Part shown: positions 36,263 through 46,510 of the stretch, one piece after another
Position numbering within the stretch: the stretch's first letter is position 1
Layout: each line of letters starts with the position of its first letter
Assembly (NCBI RefSeq): GCF_012371325.1
Contig: NZ_JAAZQX010000015.1
Span: 1-64,000, forward strand
Source of the DNA: Acinetobacter sp. A2
Lineage (GTDB): Bacteria; Pseudomonadota; Gammaproteobacteria; Pseudomonadales; Moraxellaceae
Length of the DNA: 64,000 nt
Direction of reading: 5' to 3'
Translations under genes and position numbers: made by a program
The notes under the pieces: model-generated
The model's input: only the letters and a program-made list of their open reading frames with translations
Database searches by the model: none
Told to the model about the DNA's origin: nothing

Positions 36263-37177
36263 TTAGAATACACTACGGTCATAGGTCACAGCTTCCAAGT
36301 CATAGACTTGATAGATGCAGTCAAATAAAGAACGAATATCTTCACTTTCATCCATATTACGAATTGCCATAAATACAGGACTTACAGCCGAGTCATCTAA
36401 TAAAGGTATAAAGTGCAAATGTGCCAAATGAATATTTTGTGCGCTTTCTGGCACGATACACACGCCCTCACCTGCAGCGACAAAACCCAATGCTAATTGT
36501 AATTCACGCACTTCACGAATTTTTCGAGGCTCTAAACCATACTCAGAAAACACGCCACGAATTTGGGTAGAGAAGTTTGGTTTATTGTGGTTTGGATATA
36601 AAAATAGTTGTTGATCAACAACATCCGCCAAATATACACCTTCTTTTTGTGCCGAAAATGGGTGGCTAGAATGCACTGCAACCATCAAGCGTTCTTCACG
36701 TAACAAGATACGTTTAACTGCAGGATCAGAAATTCTTAAACGTCCAAACCCAACATCTATACGCCCTTCTTTCAGTGCCTGAATTTGGTCATTGGTGGTC
36801 ATTTCCACCATTTCTATTTTTAAATGCGGATGCTGCTGTTTAAACAAATATACAATTCTTGACAATAAACCGAACAATAAAGAACCAACAAAGCCAATAG
36901 TCACGGTACGATCAGCAATACCTACCCGTTTAGTCATCGACTTAATTTCTTCAGCATTAGACAAAAGTTTAACAGCATGCTGGTAAAAAAATTGGCCTGC
37001 TTCCGTGGTCTTAAGCGGTCTGCTACCGCGCTCAAATAGTTGAATTCCAAGCTCTTGTTCTAAATTTTGGATCTGTCTGCTCAAAGGTGGTTGAGCAATA
37101 AAGAGTTTTTCTGCTGCCTTGGTGAAACTTTGCTCTTCTACAACTGCAACAAAATAACGTAAATGTCTGAGTTCCAT
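36263..37177 (-). CDS. benM: LysR regulator of the ben-cat genes, BenM type
   Basis: A 304-residue LysR protein starting MELRHLRYFVAVVEEQSFTK, nearly the same N-terminus as BenM and CatM of Acinetobacter baylyi ADP1. The HTH is FIAQPPLSRQIQNLEQELGI. BenM responds synergistically to benzoate and cis,cis-muconate. Its secondary benzoate site uses Arg160 and Tyr293, where CatM has His and Phe. Here residue 160 is Arg (ILLREERLMVA) and the equivalent of Tyr293 is Tyr292 (YQVYDLE), so I call it BenM-like. It is the only regulator in the island and is divergent from catB. A perfect ATAC-N7-GTAT dyad lies 9 bp from its start codon, suggesting autoregulation. Confidence 0.85.
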   Translation of the reverse strand: MELRHLRYFVAVVEEQSFTKAAEKLFIAQPPLSRQIQNLEQELGIQLFERGSRPLKTTEAGQFFYQHAVKLLSNAEEIKSMTKRVGIADRTVTIGFVGSLLFGLLSRIVYLFKQQHPHLKIEMVEMTTNDQIQALKEGRIDVGFGRLRISDPAVKRILLREERLMVAVHSSHPFSAQKEGVYLADVVDQQLFLYPNHNKPNFSTQIRGVFSEYGLEPRKIREVRELQLALGFVAAGEGVCIVPESAQNIHLAHLHFIPLLDDSAVSPVFMAIRNMDESEDIRSLFDCIYQVYDLEAVTYDRSVF

Positions 37178-37185
37178 AGCTCAAA

Positions 37186-37200
37186 ATACCTTTTAAGTAT
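37186..37200. promoter_or_regulatory. BenM/CatM operator site 1
   Basis: ATAC-CTTTTAA-GTAT, an exact match to the ATAC-N7-GTAT consensus for CatM/BenM, located between the divergent regulator and catB genes. Confidence 0.8.
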
Positions 37201-37237
37201 AAAAAAATGCAAATTTGATCTTCGACCAATGCAATTT

Positions 37238-37252
37238 ATTCTTTTAAGGTAT
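37238..37252. promoter_or_regulatory. BenM/CatM operator site 2 (imperfect)
   Basis: ATTC-N7-GTAT, one mismatch from consensus, 52 bp (about five helical turns) from site 1 and 42 bp before catB. Spacing and degeneracy fit the secondary LysR site used upon effector binding. Confidence 0.65.
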
Positions 37253-37293
37253 ATCACATAACTGTAATAAAGCAATGATATGAAGGGCAAACC

Positions 37294-38403
37294 ATGTATA
37301 AGTCAGTAGAAACTTTGCTGGTGGAAATACCAACCATCCGTCCACATAAGATGGCGGTTGCAACCATGCAAACCCAAACCCTGGTATTAGTCAAAATCAC
37401 CACTGAAGATGGTTTTGTTGGCTGGGGCGAAGCGACCACAATCGGTGGCTTGGGCTATGGTGAAGAAAGCCCAGAAAGTGTGAAAACCAATATTGAAACA
37501 TATTTCGCACCATTGCTAAAAACTTTAGCTGGCTTGAACGTTGCGCAAACTTTACAGATCATTAAAAAGAATATCAATGGTAACCGTTTTGCGAAATGTG
37601 CCATTCAAACTGCTTTATTAGATATTCAAGCACAACGCTTAAACCAACCTTTAAGTGAAATTTTAGGTGGTCGTCTACGCAACTCTGTTCCTGTGTTATG
37701 GGTGCTTGCATCTGGCGATACAGAAAAAGACATTGCTGAAGCGCAAAAAATGATTTCGGCAAAACGCCACAACACTTTCAAACTCAAAATCGGTTCACGC
37801 CCTGTAGAGCAAGACGTTGAACACGTATTAGCCATTAAACAAGCTTTAGGTAAAGACGTTTCTATTCGTGTAGACGTTAACCGTGCTTGGTCAGAACTTG
37901 AAGCCATTAAAGGTATCCAACTTCTACAAGATGGTGGTGTAGACCTGATTGAACAGCCATGTGCAATTGACAACATTGATGCCATGGAGCGTTTAACTCG
38001 CAAATTTGATATTGCCATCATGGCAGACGAATCATTGATGGGCCCACAAAGTGCTTATCAATTAGCGAAACGCAATGCGGCATCTGTTTTTGCAGTAAAA
38101 GTTGCACAGTCTGCTGGTCTGATTGAAGGCTGTGAAGTGGCAACGATTGCACAGTTGGCAGGTATCGACCTATATGGCGGCACCATGCTTGAAGGCCCTG
38201 TAGGCACAATTGCATCTGCACACGTGTTCTCTACCTTCCAAAATTTAGCTTATGGCACTGAATTATTTGGCCCATTGCTGCTAACAGAAGAAATTTTAAA
38301 AACTCCGCTTCAGTACCAAGACTTTGAATTACACCTTCCAACAGGTGCAGGTCTAGGCATTGAACTGGATGAAGACAAAATTGACAACTTGCGTCGTCAG
38401 TAA
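37294..38403 (+). CDS. catB: Muconate cycloisomerase
   Basis: A 369-residue enolase-superfamily enzyme that converts cis,cis-muconate to muconolactone. Metal ligands and base are visible: TFKLKIGSRP (Lys-x-Lys), RVDVNRAW (Asp), LIEQPCA (Glu) and IMADESLMG (Asp-Glu). Length matches CatB. It is first in the twelve-gene plus-strand cat-ben-cat run, divergent from the BenM-type regulator, and 13 bp ahead of catC. Expression is predicted to be muconate- and benzoate-induced through the two dyads upstream. Confidence 0.96.
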   Translation: MYKSVETLLVEIPTIRPHKMAVATMQTQTLVLVKITTEDGFVGWGEATTIGGLGYGEESPESVKTNIETYFAPLLKTLAGLNVAQTLQIIKKNINGNRFAKCAIQTALLDIQAQRLNQPLSEILGGRLRNSVPVLWVLASGDTEKDIAEAQKMISAKRHNTFKLKIGSRPVEQDVEHVLAIKQALGKDVSIRVDVNRAWSELEAIKGIQLLQDGGVDLIEQPCAIDNIDAMERLTRKFDIAIMADESLMGPQSAYQLAKRNAASVFAVKVAQSAGLIEGCEVATIAQLAGIDLYGGTMLEGPVGTIASAHVFSTFQNLAYGTELFGPLLLTEEILKTPLQYQDFELHLPTGAGLGIELDEDKIDNLRRQ

Positions 38404-38416
38404 TTAGGAGAAACCC

Positions 38417-38707
38417 ATGCTTTTCCACGTACGTATGGATGTAAACATTCCATTGGATATGCCAGCTGAAACAGCCAACGAAATCAAAGCCGTTGAAAAA
38501 GCCTATTCACAGGAATTACAGCATCAAGGCAAGTGGCGTCATATTTGGCGTATTACTGGCCAATATTCAAACATCAGTATTTTTGATGTAGAGAGCAACG
38601 AAGAACTGCACAACATTTTACAAGGTCTTCCACTCTACCCTTACATGAATATTGAAGTGATGGCATTGAACCGCCACCCATCTTCAATTCGTGAAGATGA
38701 CACCTGA
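38417..38707 (+). CDS. catC: Muconolactone delta-isomerase
   Basis: A 96-residue protein of the expected size (MLFHVRMDVNIPLDMP at the start; a central WRHIWRITGQYSNISIFDV). CatC isomerises muconolactone to beta-ketoadipate enol-lactone and acts as a decamer. The start is preceded by AGGAG. It follows catB by 13 bp, and its TGA overlaps a candidate BenM-like dyad upstream of catA. Confidence 0.96.
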   Translation: MLFHVRMDVNIPLDMPAETANEIKAVEKAYSQELQHQGKWRHIWRITGQYSNISIFDVESNEELHNILQGLPLYPYMNIEVMALNRHPSSIREDDT

Positions 38708-38721
38708 TACAACACAAGTAC
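38707..38721. promoter_or_regulatory. BenM/CatM-like dyad before catA
   Basis: ATAC-N7-GTAC, one mismatch from ATAC-N7-GTAT, in the 154-bp catC-catA gap. It could allow independent control of catA. Confidence 0.45.
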
Positions 38722-38826
38722 TGGAATAAGTCATTTATTCCAGCACCAAAGAAATACACATATTTAACACCAAGTAAACAAGGAATGTGGCAGCTAAATA
38801 TCTCTTTATTTAAGTCCAGAGATATT
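38721..38826. repeat. Two hairpins in the catC-catA gap
   Basis: CTGGAATAA/TTATTCCAG (38721-38743, 9 bp) and AATATCTCT/AGAGATATT (38797-38826, 9 bp), neither followed by a T-run. Probably mRNA structures. Confidence 0.5.
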
Positions 38827-38861
38827 CGCCACCACAGCGCACACCTCTAAGGAGTAACAAA

Positions 38862-39782
38862 ATGGATCGTCAAACCATTGAAAATGTAGTTAAAGCTTGT
38901 AACGTGGACACTTCAGAAGGTCCAGTAAATGCACGTGTACAACAGGTACTTGTTCGTTTAGTTACAGATTTATTCCAAGCGATTGAAGACTTAGATTTAA
39001 GCCAATCAGAAGTTTGGAAAGGTATTGAAACTATCATTGATATTGCAAAAGCTGATGAGTTTGCATTGATGGGTTCTGCTGTAGGTCTTGAACACTTCCT
39101 AGACTTACGTGCTGACGAAGCTGACGCGAAAGCAGGCTTGACTGGTGGTACGCCACGTACAATTGAAGGTCCACTGTATGTTGCTGGTGCGCCTGAATCT
39201 ACTGGTTTTGCTCGTATGGACGATGGTTCTGAAGAAGGCAAAATCCCTACTTTAATCATTGACGGTACAGTAACTGACACTGACGGCAACATCATTCCTG
39301 GTGCTAAAGTTGAAGTATGGCATGCAAACAGCCACGGTAACTATTCATTCTTTGATAAGTCACAAAGCCACTTCAACCTACGTCGCTCAATCTTAGCTGA
39401 TGAAAAAGGTCAATATGTTGCTCAAACAACTATGCCTGTAGGTTATGGCTTAAACCCTGAAGGTCCACTTCAAGGTGTATTGAACCAAATCTCTCGTCAC
39501 GGTCAACGTCCAGCACACGTGCACTACTTCATCTCTGCACCTGGCTACCGTAAGCTTACGACTCAGTTCAACATCGAAGGTGATAAATACCTTTGGGACG
39601 ACTTCGCATTCGGTACTCGTGAAGGTCTAGTTGCTGAAGCTGTAGACGTAACTGACGAAGCTGAAATCGCACGTCGTGGTTTGAAAGGTCCTTTCAAATA
39701 CATCCAATTCAACGTTGTTCTTCAGAAAGATAAAGAAGGCGCTCCTTCTACTGAAGTTGAACGTCGCCGCGCAAGCGCATAA
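38862..39782 (+). CDS. catA: Catechol 1,2-dioxygenase
   Basis: A 306-residue intradiol dioxygenase that opens catechol to cis,cis-muconate. The N-terminal dimerisation helix region is followed by the intradiol core. Iron ligands are in GPLYVAGAP (Tyr), a second Tyr in YGLNPEGPL, and two His in RPAHVHYFISAPGY. Length is normal. It has a strong AAGGAG upstream, a 154-bp gap with two hairpins and a dyad behind it, and precedes benA in the same direction. Confidence 0.96.
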   Translation: MDRQTIENVVKACNVDTSEGPVNARVQQVLVRLVTDLFQAIEDLDLSQSEVWKGIETIIDIAKADEFALMGSAVGLEHFLDLRADEADAKAGLTGGTPRTIEGPLYVAGAPESTGFARMDDGSEEGKIPTLIIDGTVTDTDGNIIPGAKVEVWHANSHGNYSFFDKSQSHFNLRRSILADEKGQYVAQTTMPVGYGLNPEGPLQGVLNQISRHGQRPAHVHYFISAPGYRKLTTQFNIEGDKYLWDDFAFGTREGLVAEAVDVTDEAEIARRGLKGPFKYIQFNVVLQKDKEGAPSTEVERRRASA

Positions 39783-39792
39783 TTTGAATGGA

Positions 39793-39823
39793 ATCGGGAT
39801 GCAATCATTAGATTCATCCCGAT
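39793..39823. repeat. Hairpin between catA and benA
   Basis: ATCGGGATG/CATCCCGAT, a 9-bp stem with a 13-nt loop, just after the catA stop. No T-run. It may separate mRNA stability of the cat and ben parts of the operon. Confidence 0.5.
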
Positions 39824-39856
39824 GACTTCCCCTCCTTGGAAAGTCGGAGAAAGGAC

Positions 39857-41245
39857 ATGCCTCGTATTCCTGTAATTAACACCAGCCACTTAGACCGCAT
39901 TGATGAGCTATTGGTTGATGATTTTGAATCTGGTGAATTTAAACTACACCGTTCAGTATTCACAGACCAAGCCCTGTTTGACCTAGAAATGAAATACATT
40001 TTTGAAGGCAACTGGGTTTATTTGGCACACGAAAGCCAAATTCCAAACAACAATGACTACTACACCACTTACATTGGCCGTCAGCCAATCATCATTGCAC
40101 GTAACCGCAATGGCGAATTAAATGCCATGATCAATGCGTGTTCACACCGTGGTGCACAGTTATGTCGTTACAAGCGTGGTAACAAAGCAACTTATACTTG
40201 CCCATTCCACGGTTGGACTTTCAACAACTCTGGTAAGTTGTTAAAAGTGAAAGACCCTGCCGATGCGGGTTATTCAGATTGCTTCAACAAAGACGGTTCA
40301 CACGACTTGAAAAAAGTTGCCCGTTTTGAAAGCTATAAAGGTTTCTTGTTTGGTAGCTTAAACCCAGATGTTCCTTCTTTAGAAGAATACCTAGGTGAAG
40401 CAACTAAAATCATTGACATGATTGTAGGTCAATCACAACAAGGTCTTGAAGTTTTACGTGGTTCTTCAACTTACACCTATGAAGGTAACTGGAAGTTAAC
40501 TGCTGAAAACGGTGCCGATGGTTACCACGTGTCAGCAGTACACTGGAACTACGCTGCAACAACTCAGCAACGTAAAGAAAAAGAAGCTGGTGACAACATT
40601 CGTGCTATGAGCGCAGGTTCATGGGGCAAACAAGGCGGTGGTTCTTACGGCTTTGAAAATGGTCACATGCTACTTTGGACACAATGGGCTAACCCAGAAG
40701 ACCGTCCTAACTTTGCCAAGAAAGATGAATACACCGAGCAATACGGTGAAGCGATGGCGAAATGGATGATCGAACGTTCACGTAACTTGTGTCTATATCC
40801 AAACGTGTACTTCATGGATCAGTTCGGTTCACAAATTCGTGTGTTACGTCCGCTGTCTGTAGATAAGACTGAAGTGACTATTTACTGTATCGCACCTGTG
40901 GGTGAAGAGCCAGAAGCACGCGCACGCCGTATCCGTCAATACGAAGATTTCTTTAACGCATCAGGTATGGCAACCCCAGACGATCTTGAAGAATTCCGTG
41001 CATGTCAAGCAGGTTACGCAGGTATCGCACTTGAGTGGAACGATATGTGCCGTGGCTCTAAGCACTGGATCCAAGGTCCAGACGATGCAGCCAACGAAAT
41101 TGGTTTAAAACCAAAACTTTCTGGTATTAAAACTGAAGACGAAGGTTTATACCTTGCTCAGCACCAACACTGGTTAGAACTCATCAAACAAGGCATCGCA
41201 ACTGAAAAAGAAATTGCGGCATCTACTGAAGGAGAAAACGCATGA
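39857..41245 (+). CDS. benA: Benzoate 1,2-dioxygenase large subunit
   Basis: A 462-residue Rieske oxygenase alpha subunit. The 2Fe-2S site is [20 protein letters not shown] with CPFHGW following. The mononuclear iron ligands are in [12 protein letters not shown] (His-x4-His), with an Asp further downstream. With BenB it forms the hexameric oxygenase that makes benzoate cis-dihydrodiol. I choose ATG 39857 ([11 protein letters not shown]) because GGAGAAAGG lies directly upstream; an earlier in-frame codon exists at 39836. The stop overlaps the benB start by 4 nt. Confidence 0.95.
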   Translation: MPRIPVINTSHLDRIDELLVDDFESGEFKLHRSVFTDQALFDLEMKYIFEGNWVYLAHESQIPNNNDYYTTYIGRQPIIIARNRNGELNAMINACSHRGAQLCRYKRGNKATYTCPFHGWTFNNSGKLLKVKDPADAGYSDCFNKDGSHDLKKVARFESYKGFLFGSLNPDVPSLEEYLGEATKIIDMIVGQSQQGLEVLRGSSTYTYEGNWKLTAENGADGYHVSAVHWNYAATTQQRKEKEAGDNIRAMSAGSWGKQGGGSYGFENGHMLLWTQWANPEDRPNFAKKDEYTEQYGEAMAKWMIERSRNLCLYPNVYFMDQFGSQIRVLRPLSVDKTEVTIYCIAPVGEEPEARARRIRQYEDFFNASGMATPDDLEEFRACQAGYAGIALEWNDMCRGSKHWIQGPDDAANEIGLKPKLSGIKTEDEGLYLAQHQHWLELIKQGIATEKEIAASTEGENA

Positions 41246-41733
41246 GCGACATCACTTTAGAAAAAGTTGCACAGTTCCTTTATCAAGAAGCTCGCTTTTT
41301 AGATGATGAGCAATGGGATGAGTGGTTACAGTGCTACGCTCCTACTGCTTCTTTCTGGATGCCAGCTTGGGATGACGATGACCAATTAACTACAGATCCA
41401 CAGTCTGAAATCTCTTTGATTTACTACCCAGACCGTCAAGGTTTGGAAGACCGTGTGTTCCGTATCAAAACTGAACGTTCGTCTGCAACCATGCCAGACA
41501 CACGTACGAGCCACAACATCAACAACATTGAAATTGTTGAACGTGATGGCGATAAAGTGACTGTACGTTTTAACTGGAACACCTTGAGTTTCCGTTACAA
41601 AACAAACTACAGCTACTTTGGTATGTCACGCTACGAAATCGACTTTTCTGGCGACAAACCACAAATTTTAAGCAAGTACGTGGTGCTGAAAAACGATTAC
41701 ATCAACCAAGTAATCGACATTTATCACCTCTAA
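41242..41733 (+). CDS. benB: Benzoate 1,2-dioxygenase small subunit
   Basis: A 163-residue ring-hydroxylating dioxygenase beta subunit with the NTF2-like fold pattern ([31 protein letters not shown]). It stabilises the alpha-beta hexamer and does not bind metal. It is translationally coupled to benA by an ATGA overlap and is followed by a 93-bp gap containing a strong hairpin before benC. Confidence 0.95.
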   Translation: MSDITLEKVAQFLYQEARFLDDEQWDEWLQCYAPTASFWMPAWDDDDQLTTDPQSEISLIYYPDRQGLEDRVFRIKTERSSATMPDTRTSHNINNIEIVERDGDKVTVRFNWNTLSFRYKTNYSYFGMSRYEIDFSGDKPQILSKYVVLKNDYINQVIDIYHL

Positions 41734-42843
<1,110 letters not shown>

Positions 42844-42881
42844 GTTTGTTAGACAGTCTAGAAACATAGTCGGAGAATACA

Positions 42882-43667
42882 ATGAATCGCTCAAAAAGAT
42901 TTGAAAACAAAGTTGTAATCGTGACTGGTGCCGCTCAAGGCATTGGTCGCGGTGTGGCTTTACAAGTGGCTAGCGAAGGCGCACAAGTAGTCATGGCTGA
43001 CCTTTCTCCTTATGTAGAAGAAGTGTTGGCTGAAATTGAAGAGCTTGGTGGCGATGCTGTTACTGTAAAAGCCAATCTTGAAACTTTTGCAGGCGCAGAA
43101 TCTGTTGTTGCAAAAGCACTCGATACCTATGGCCGTGTCGATGTACTCATCAACAACGTCGGTGGTGCAATCTGGATGAAACCTTTCCAAGAATTTTCTG
43201 AAGAAGAAATTATCAAGGAAGTGAATCGTTCATTGTTCCCAACCCTATGGTGCTGCCGTGCCGTGTTGCCAGAAATGATTAAGAGTCAAAAAGGTACGAT
43301 TGTAAACGTATCTTCTATTGCAACACGTGGTATTAACCGTGTGCCGTATTCGGCTTCAAAAGGTGGTGTGAATGGCTTAACAGCTTCTCTTGCCTTTGAA
43401 CACGCCAAAGACGGTATTCGCGTCAATGCAATTGCCACAGGCGGCACTGAAGCACCACCACGCAAAGTACCACGTAATGCCAACCCGCTTTCTGAATCAG
43501 AACAAGCGTGGATGCAAGAAGTGGTAGATCAAACAATTGATCGTACTTTCTTGGGTCGTTACGGCACTATTCAGGAACAAGTGAATGCTATTTTATTCCT
43601 TGCTTCTGATGAATCATCGTACATGACAGGTACGGTTGTACCTGTAGGTGGTGGTGATCAGGGTTAA
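42882..43667 (+). CDS. benD: Benzoate cis-dihydrodiol dehydrogenase
   Basis: A 261-residue SDR oxidising 1,2-dihydroxycyclohexadiene-carboxylate to catechol with loss of CO2. Cofactor motif TGAAQGIGRGVA, NNVGGA loop, and YSASKGGVNG (Tyr-x-x-x-Lys) are visible. It follows benC by 38 bp with GGAGAA upstream, and precedes benE. Confidence 0.95.
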   Translation: MNRSKRFENKVVIVTGAAQGIGRGVALQVASEGAQVVMADLSPYVEEVLAEIEELGGDAVTVKANLETFAGAESVVAKALDTYGRVDVLINNVGGAIWMKPFQEFSEEEIIKEVNRSLFPTLWCCRAVLPEMIKSQKGTIVNVSSIATRGINRVPYSASKGGVNGLTASLAFEHAKDGIRVNAIATGGTEAPPRKVPRNANPLSESEQAWMQEVVDQTIDRTFLGRYGTIQEQVNAILFLASDESSYMTGTVVPVGGGDQG

Positions 43668-43726
43668 GCCAAGATCATGACCAACTTTAACAGGATCATT
43701 GCTTGATGCAAGGAGGCAAATATTCA

Positions 43727-44947
43727 ATGAGTCACCTGTTCCAAACTTTAAAAAATGACTGGTCAATTTCAGCCACTGTTGCAGGATTCTTAGCAGTGCT
43801 GATCTCCTATTCGGGGCCATTGATCATCTTTTTTCAGGCAGCACAGCAAGCCCAAGTTTCCCCAGACATGATGATCTCATGGATTTGGGGAATTTCTATT
43901 GGTGCTGCAGTCGCAGGTATCTTTTTATCAATTAAGTATAAAGTACCTGTGGTGACCGCTTGGTCTGCACCGGGTACAGCCTTACTGGTAACGCTGTTTC
44001 CAGATATTTCTTTAAATGAAGCCGTTGCTGCTTACATCACCTCTGCCGTGGTGATTTTTTTGATTGGAATTACAGGTTATTTTGACAAACTTTTGTCATG
44101 GATTCCCAAAGAAGTTGCCGCAGGCATGATGGCGGGAATTTTGGTGCAGTTTGGTTTAGGTTTATTTACTGCAAGCGACAGCATGCCCTATATTGTATTT
44201 GGCATGTTGGCAGTATTTTTACTGGCGAAACGTTTCAGTCCTCGCTATGCAATGATTTGGGTATTGGCAGCAGGAATTGTACTGAGCTTAATGTTTGGTC
44301 AAATCAACCCAGTCAATACCAATTTTAGTTTGGCAATTCCACAGTTTATTGCGCCTGAATGGACATGGAATTCTACGCTTAACCTTGCATTACCTTTGAT
44401 TTTAGTCAGCCTGTCTGGACAGTTTTTACCAGGTATGGCAATTATGAAAATCAGCGGTTATGACATGCCAGCCAAACCGATCATCAGCGCGACCAGTATT
44501 GCTTCGCTTGCGGTGGCGTGTGTGGGAGGAATTACCATTGTACTTGCCTCAATTACTGCAGCATTATGCTTAGGTAAAGATGCACATGAACTGAAAGAAA
44601 AGCGCTATATCGCAGGTGTGGCAAACGGTATTTTCTATATTTTAGGTGGGTTATTTGCAGGCAGCATCGTCATGCTATTCAGCTTATTGCCCAAAGAACT
44701 GATTGCAGCTTTGGCGGGTCTGGCACTGTTAGGTGCTATTGCCACCAATATTTCCGTTGCAATGGGTCAGGAATCACAACGTGATGCAGCCCTCATCACC
44801 TTTTTAGCAACCGCCTCTGGCATGCAGTTTTTAGGGCTAAGTTCTGTATTTTGGGGGATCTGTATTGGTTTGATCGCTCATTTGGTTTTAACCAAACGTG
44901 ACAACTCAGCAGCGCCCCTACCTTCAACTCAAAGTTCCAAAAGTTAA
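43727..44947 (+). CDS. benE: Benzoate/H+ symporter BenE
   Basis: A 406-residue membrane transporter of the BenE family (12 hydrophobic segments; SGPLIIFFQAAQQAQVSPDM near the start and VTAWSAPGTALLVTLFP in the first third). It provides benzoate uptake in parallel to the BenK-like symporter. I choose ATG 43727, which has a strong AAGGAGG upstream, instead of the in-frame TTG at 43703 that lies before that Shine-Dalgarno. Confidence 0.93.
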   Translation: MSHLFQTLKNDWSISATVAGFLAVLISYSGPLIIFFQAAQQAQVSPDMMISWIWGISIGAAVAGIFLSIKYKVPVVTAWSAPGTALLVTLFPDISLNEAVAAYITSAVVIFLIGITGYFDKLLSWIPKEVAAGMMAGILVQFGLGLFTASDSMPYIVFGMLAVFLLAKRFSPRYAMIWVLAAGIVLSLMFGQINPVNTNFSLAIPQFIAPEWTWNSTLNLALPLILVSLSGQFLPGMAIMKISGYDMPAKPIISATSIASLAVACVGGITIVLASITAALCLGKDAHELKEKRYIAGVANGIFYILGGLFAGSIVMLFSLLPKELIAALAGLALLGAIATNISVAMGQESQRDAALITFLATASGMQFLGLSSVFWGICIGLIAHLVLTKRDNSAAPLPSTQSSKS

Positions 44948-44974
44948 TGGACAGGCAATTGTCTAGGACACATT

Positions 44975-45661
44975 ATGATTGATAAAAGTCAAACTTCTTT
45001 AACAGAAGTTCTTTCGCAAATTAAAGATGGTTCAACCATCATGATTGGTGGTTTTGGTACCGCAGGTCAACCAGCGGAACTCATTGATGGTTTGATTGAA
45101 CTTGGCATCAAAGATTTAATTATTGTGAACAACAACGCAGGTAATGGCGACTACGGTTTAGCTAAATTACTGAAAGCGGGTGCAGTACGTAAAATCATCT
45201 GTTCATTCCCACGTCAGTCTGACTCTTGGGTGTTTGATGAGTTGTATCGTGCAGGCAAAATCGAACTTGAACTTGTGCCACAAGGTAACTTGGCATGCCG
45301 TATTCAGGCTGCTGGTATGGGCTTAGGGCCAATCTACACCCCTACAGGTTTTGGTACGTTGCTTGCAGAAGGCAAACCAACCCTAAATTATGAAGGTAAA
45401 GATTACGTTCTTGAAAACCCAATTCGTGCGGACTTTGCTTTAATTAAAGCACAGCAAGGCGACCGTTGGGGCAACTTGGTGTACCGCAAATCTGCACGTA
45501 ACTTTGGCCCAATCATGGCTATGGCGGCAGATGTGACCATTGCGCAAGTTTCTGAAGTGGTAGAGTTGGGTGCGTTAGACCCTGAACACATTATCACCCC
45601 AGGTATTTTTGTTCAGCACGTTGTTGCCGTTGGCGCAAAACAACCTGAACAATCTGCATAA
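44975..45661 (+). CDS. catI: 3-oxoadipate CoA-transferase subunit A
   Basis: A 228-residue alpha subunit of succinyl-CoA:3-oxoadipate CoA transferase. The MIGGFGTAGQPAELIDGLIE block, the NNNAGNGDYGLAKLL stretch and GNLACRIQAAGMGLG are typical. It works as a heterodimer with CatJ. Named catI rather than pcaI because it sits in the catechol branch operon; pca homologues would be nearly identical. Confidence 0.93.
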   Translation: MIDKSQTSLTEVLSQIKDGSTIMIGGFGTAGQPAELIDGLIELGIKDLIIVNNNAGNGDYGLAKLLKAGAVRKIICSFPRQSDSWVFDELYRAGKIELELVPQGNLACRIQAAGMGLGPIYTPTGFGTLLAEGKPTLNYEGKDYVLENPIRADFALIKAQQGDRWGNLVYRKSARNFGPIMAMAADVTIAQVSEVVELGALDPEHIITPGIFVQHVVAVGAKQPEQSA

Positions 45662-45683
45662 CTGTCACGTGAAGGAGAACATC

Positions 45684-46334
45684 ATGAGCTATACCAAATT
45701 AACACGTGATCAAATTGCTGAACGTGTGGCGCAAGACATTCCAGACGGTGCTTATGTCAACCTTGGCATTGGCTTACCAACTAAAATTTCTAACTACCTG
45801 CCTTCAGACAAAGACGTATTCTTACATTCTGAAAATGGTTTATTGGCATTTGGTCCACCACCACCTGCAGGCGAAGAAGACCCTGAACTGATCAACGCGG
45901 GTAAAGAGTTCGTCACCATGCTCACAGGCGGTTCATTCTTCCATCATGGTGACTCATTTGCCATGATGCGTGGTGGTCACTTAGACATCGCAGTACTAGG
46001 TGCATTCCAAGTCGCTGAAAATGGCGACTTAGCAAACTGGCACACTGGCGCGCCAGATGCCATTCCTGCCGTAGGTGGTGCAATGGACTTGGCCGTTGGT
46101 GCGAAAAAAGTCTTTATTACGACTGACCACGTGACCAAAAAAGGCGAAGCTAAAATTGTGGCTGAACTGACTTATCCTGCTACAGGTTTAAAATGTGTAG
46201 ACCGCATTTACACAGACTTGTGTGTGATTGACGTGACAGATGAAGGCATGAAAGTGATTGAGAAAGTTGAAGGCTTAAGCTTTGAAGAGCTGCAATCTTT
46301 AACTGGCGCTAAACTGATTGATGCGACTCAATGA
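45684..46334 (+). CDS. catJ: 3-oxoadipate CoA-transferase subunit B
   Basis: A 216-residue beta subunit with the catalytic glutamate in SENGLLAFGPPPPAGEEDPE and the NLGIGLPTKISNYLP block. I choose ATG 45684 because AAGGAG precedes it; the longer frame from 45609 overlaps the end of catI. After the stop, a 176-bp gap with palindromic repeats precedes catF. Confidence 0.94.
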   Translation: MSYTKLTRDQIAERVAQDIPDGAYVNLGIGLPTKISNYLPSDKDVFLHSENGLLAFGPPPPAGEEDPELINAGKEFVTMLTGGSFFHHGDSFAMMRGGHLDIAVLGAFQVAENGDLANWHTGAPDAIPAVGGAMDLAVGAKKVFITTDHVTKKGEAKIVAELTYPATGLKCVDRIYTDLCVIDVTDEGMKVIEKVEGLSFEELQSLTGAKLIDATQ

Positions 46335-46402
46335 GTATAAATAGACAGACATCGCTATTTTAAACGACGCATTGAATAGAGATTGAACGTTCCTTCTCTT
46401 GC

Positions 46403-46485
46403 GCCATATATGGCTCAGGGCGAAGGTTAGGATGAAGGGAATTTCCAAACATCCTCTCCCTAACCCTCTCCTTCAAAGGAGAGGG
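46403..46485. repeat. Palindromic repeat unit in the catJ-catF gap
   Basis: Contains the 12-nt palindrome GCCATATATGGC (46403-46414) and a hairpin CCCTCTCCT/AGGAGAGGG (46464-46485, 9 bp, 4-nt loop). A related CCCTCCTT/AAGGAGGG hairpin occurs after catF. It may be a REP-like element inserted in the operon. Confidence 0.5.
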
Positions 46486-46510
46486 AACTTTATAAAGAAG
46501 AGAATACTCC

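Noticed and set aside
36263..37177. Calling the LysR regulator CatM
   Set aside because: Position 160 is Arg, and the residue aligned with BenM Tyr293 is Tyr, as in BenM; CatM has His and Phe there.
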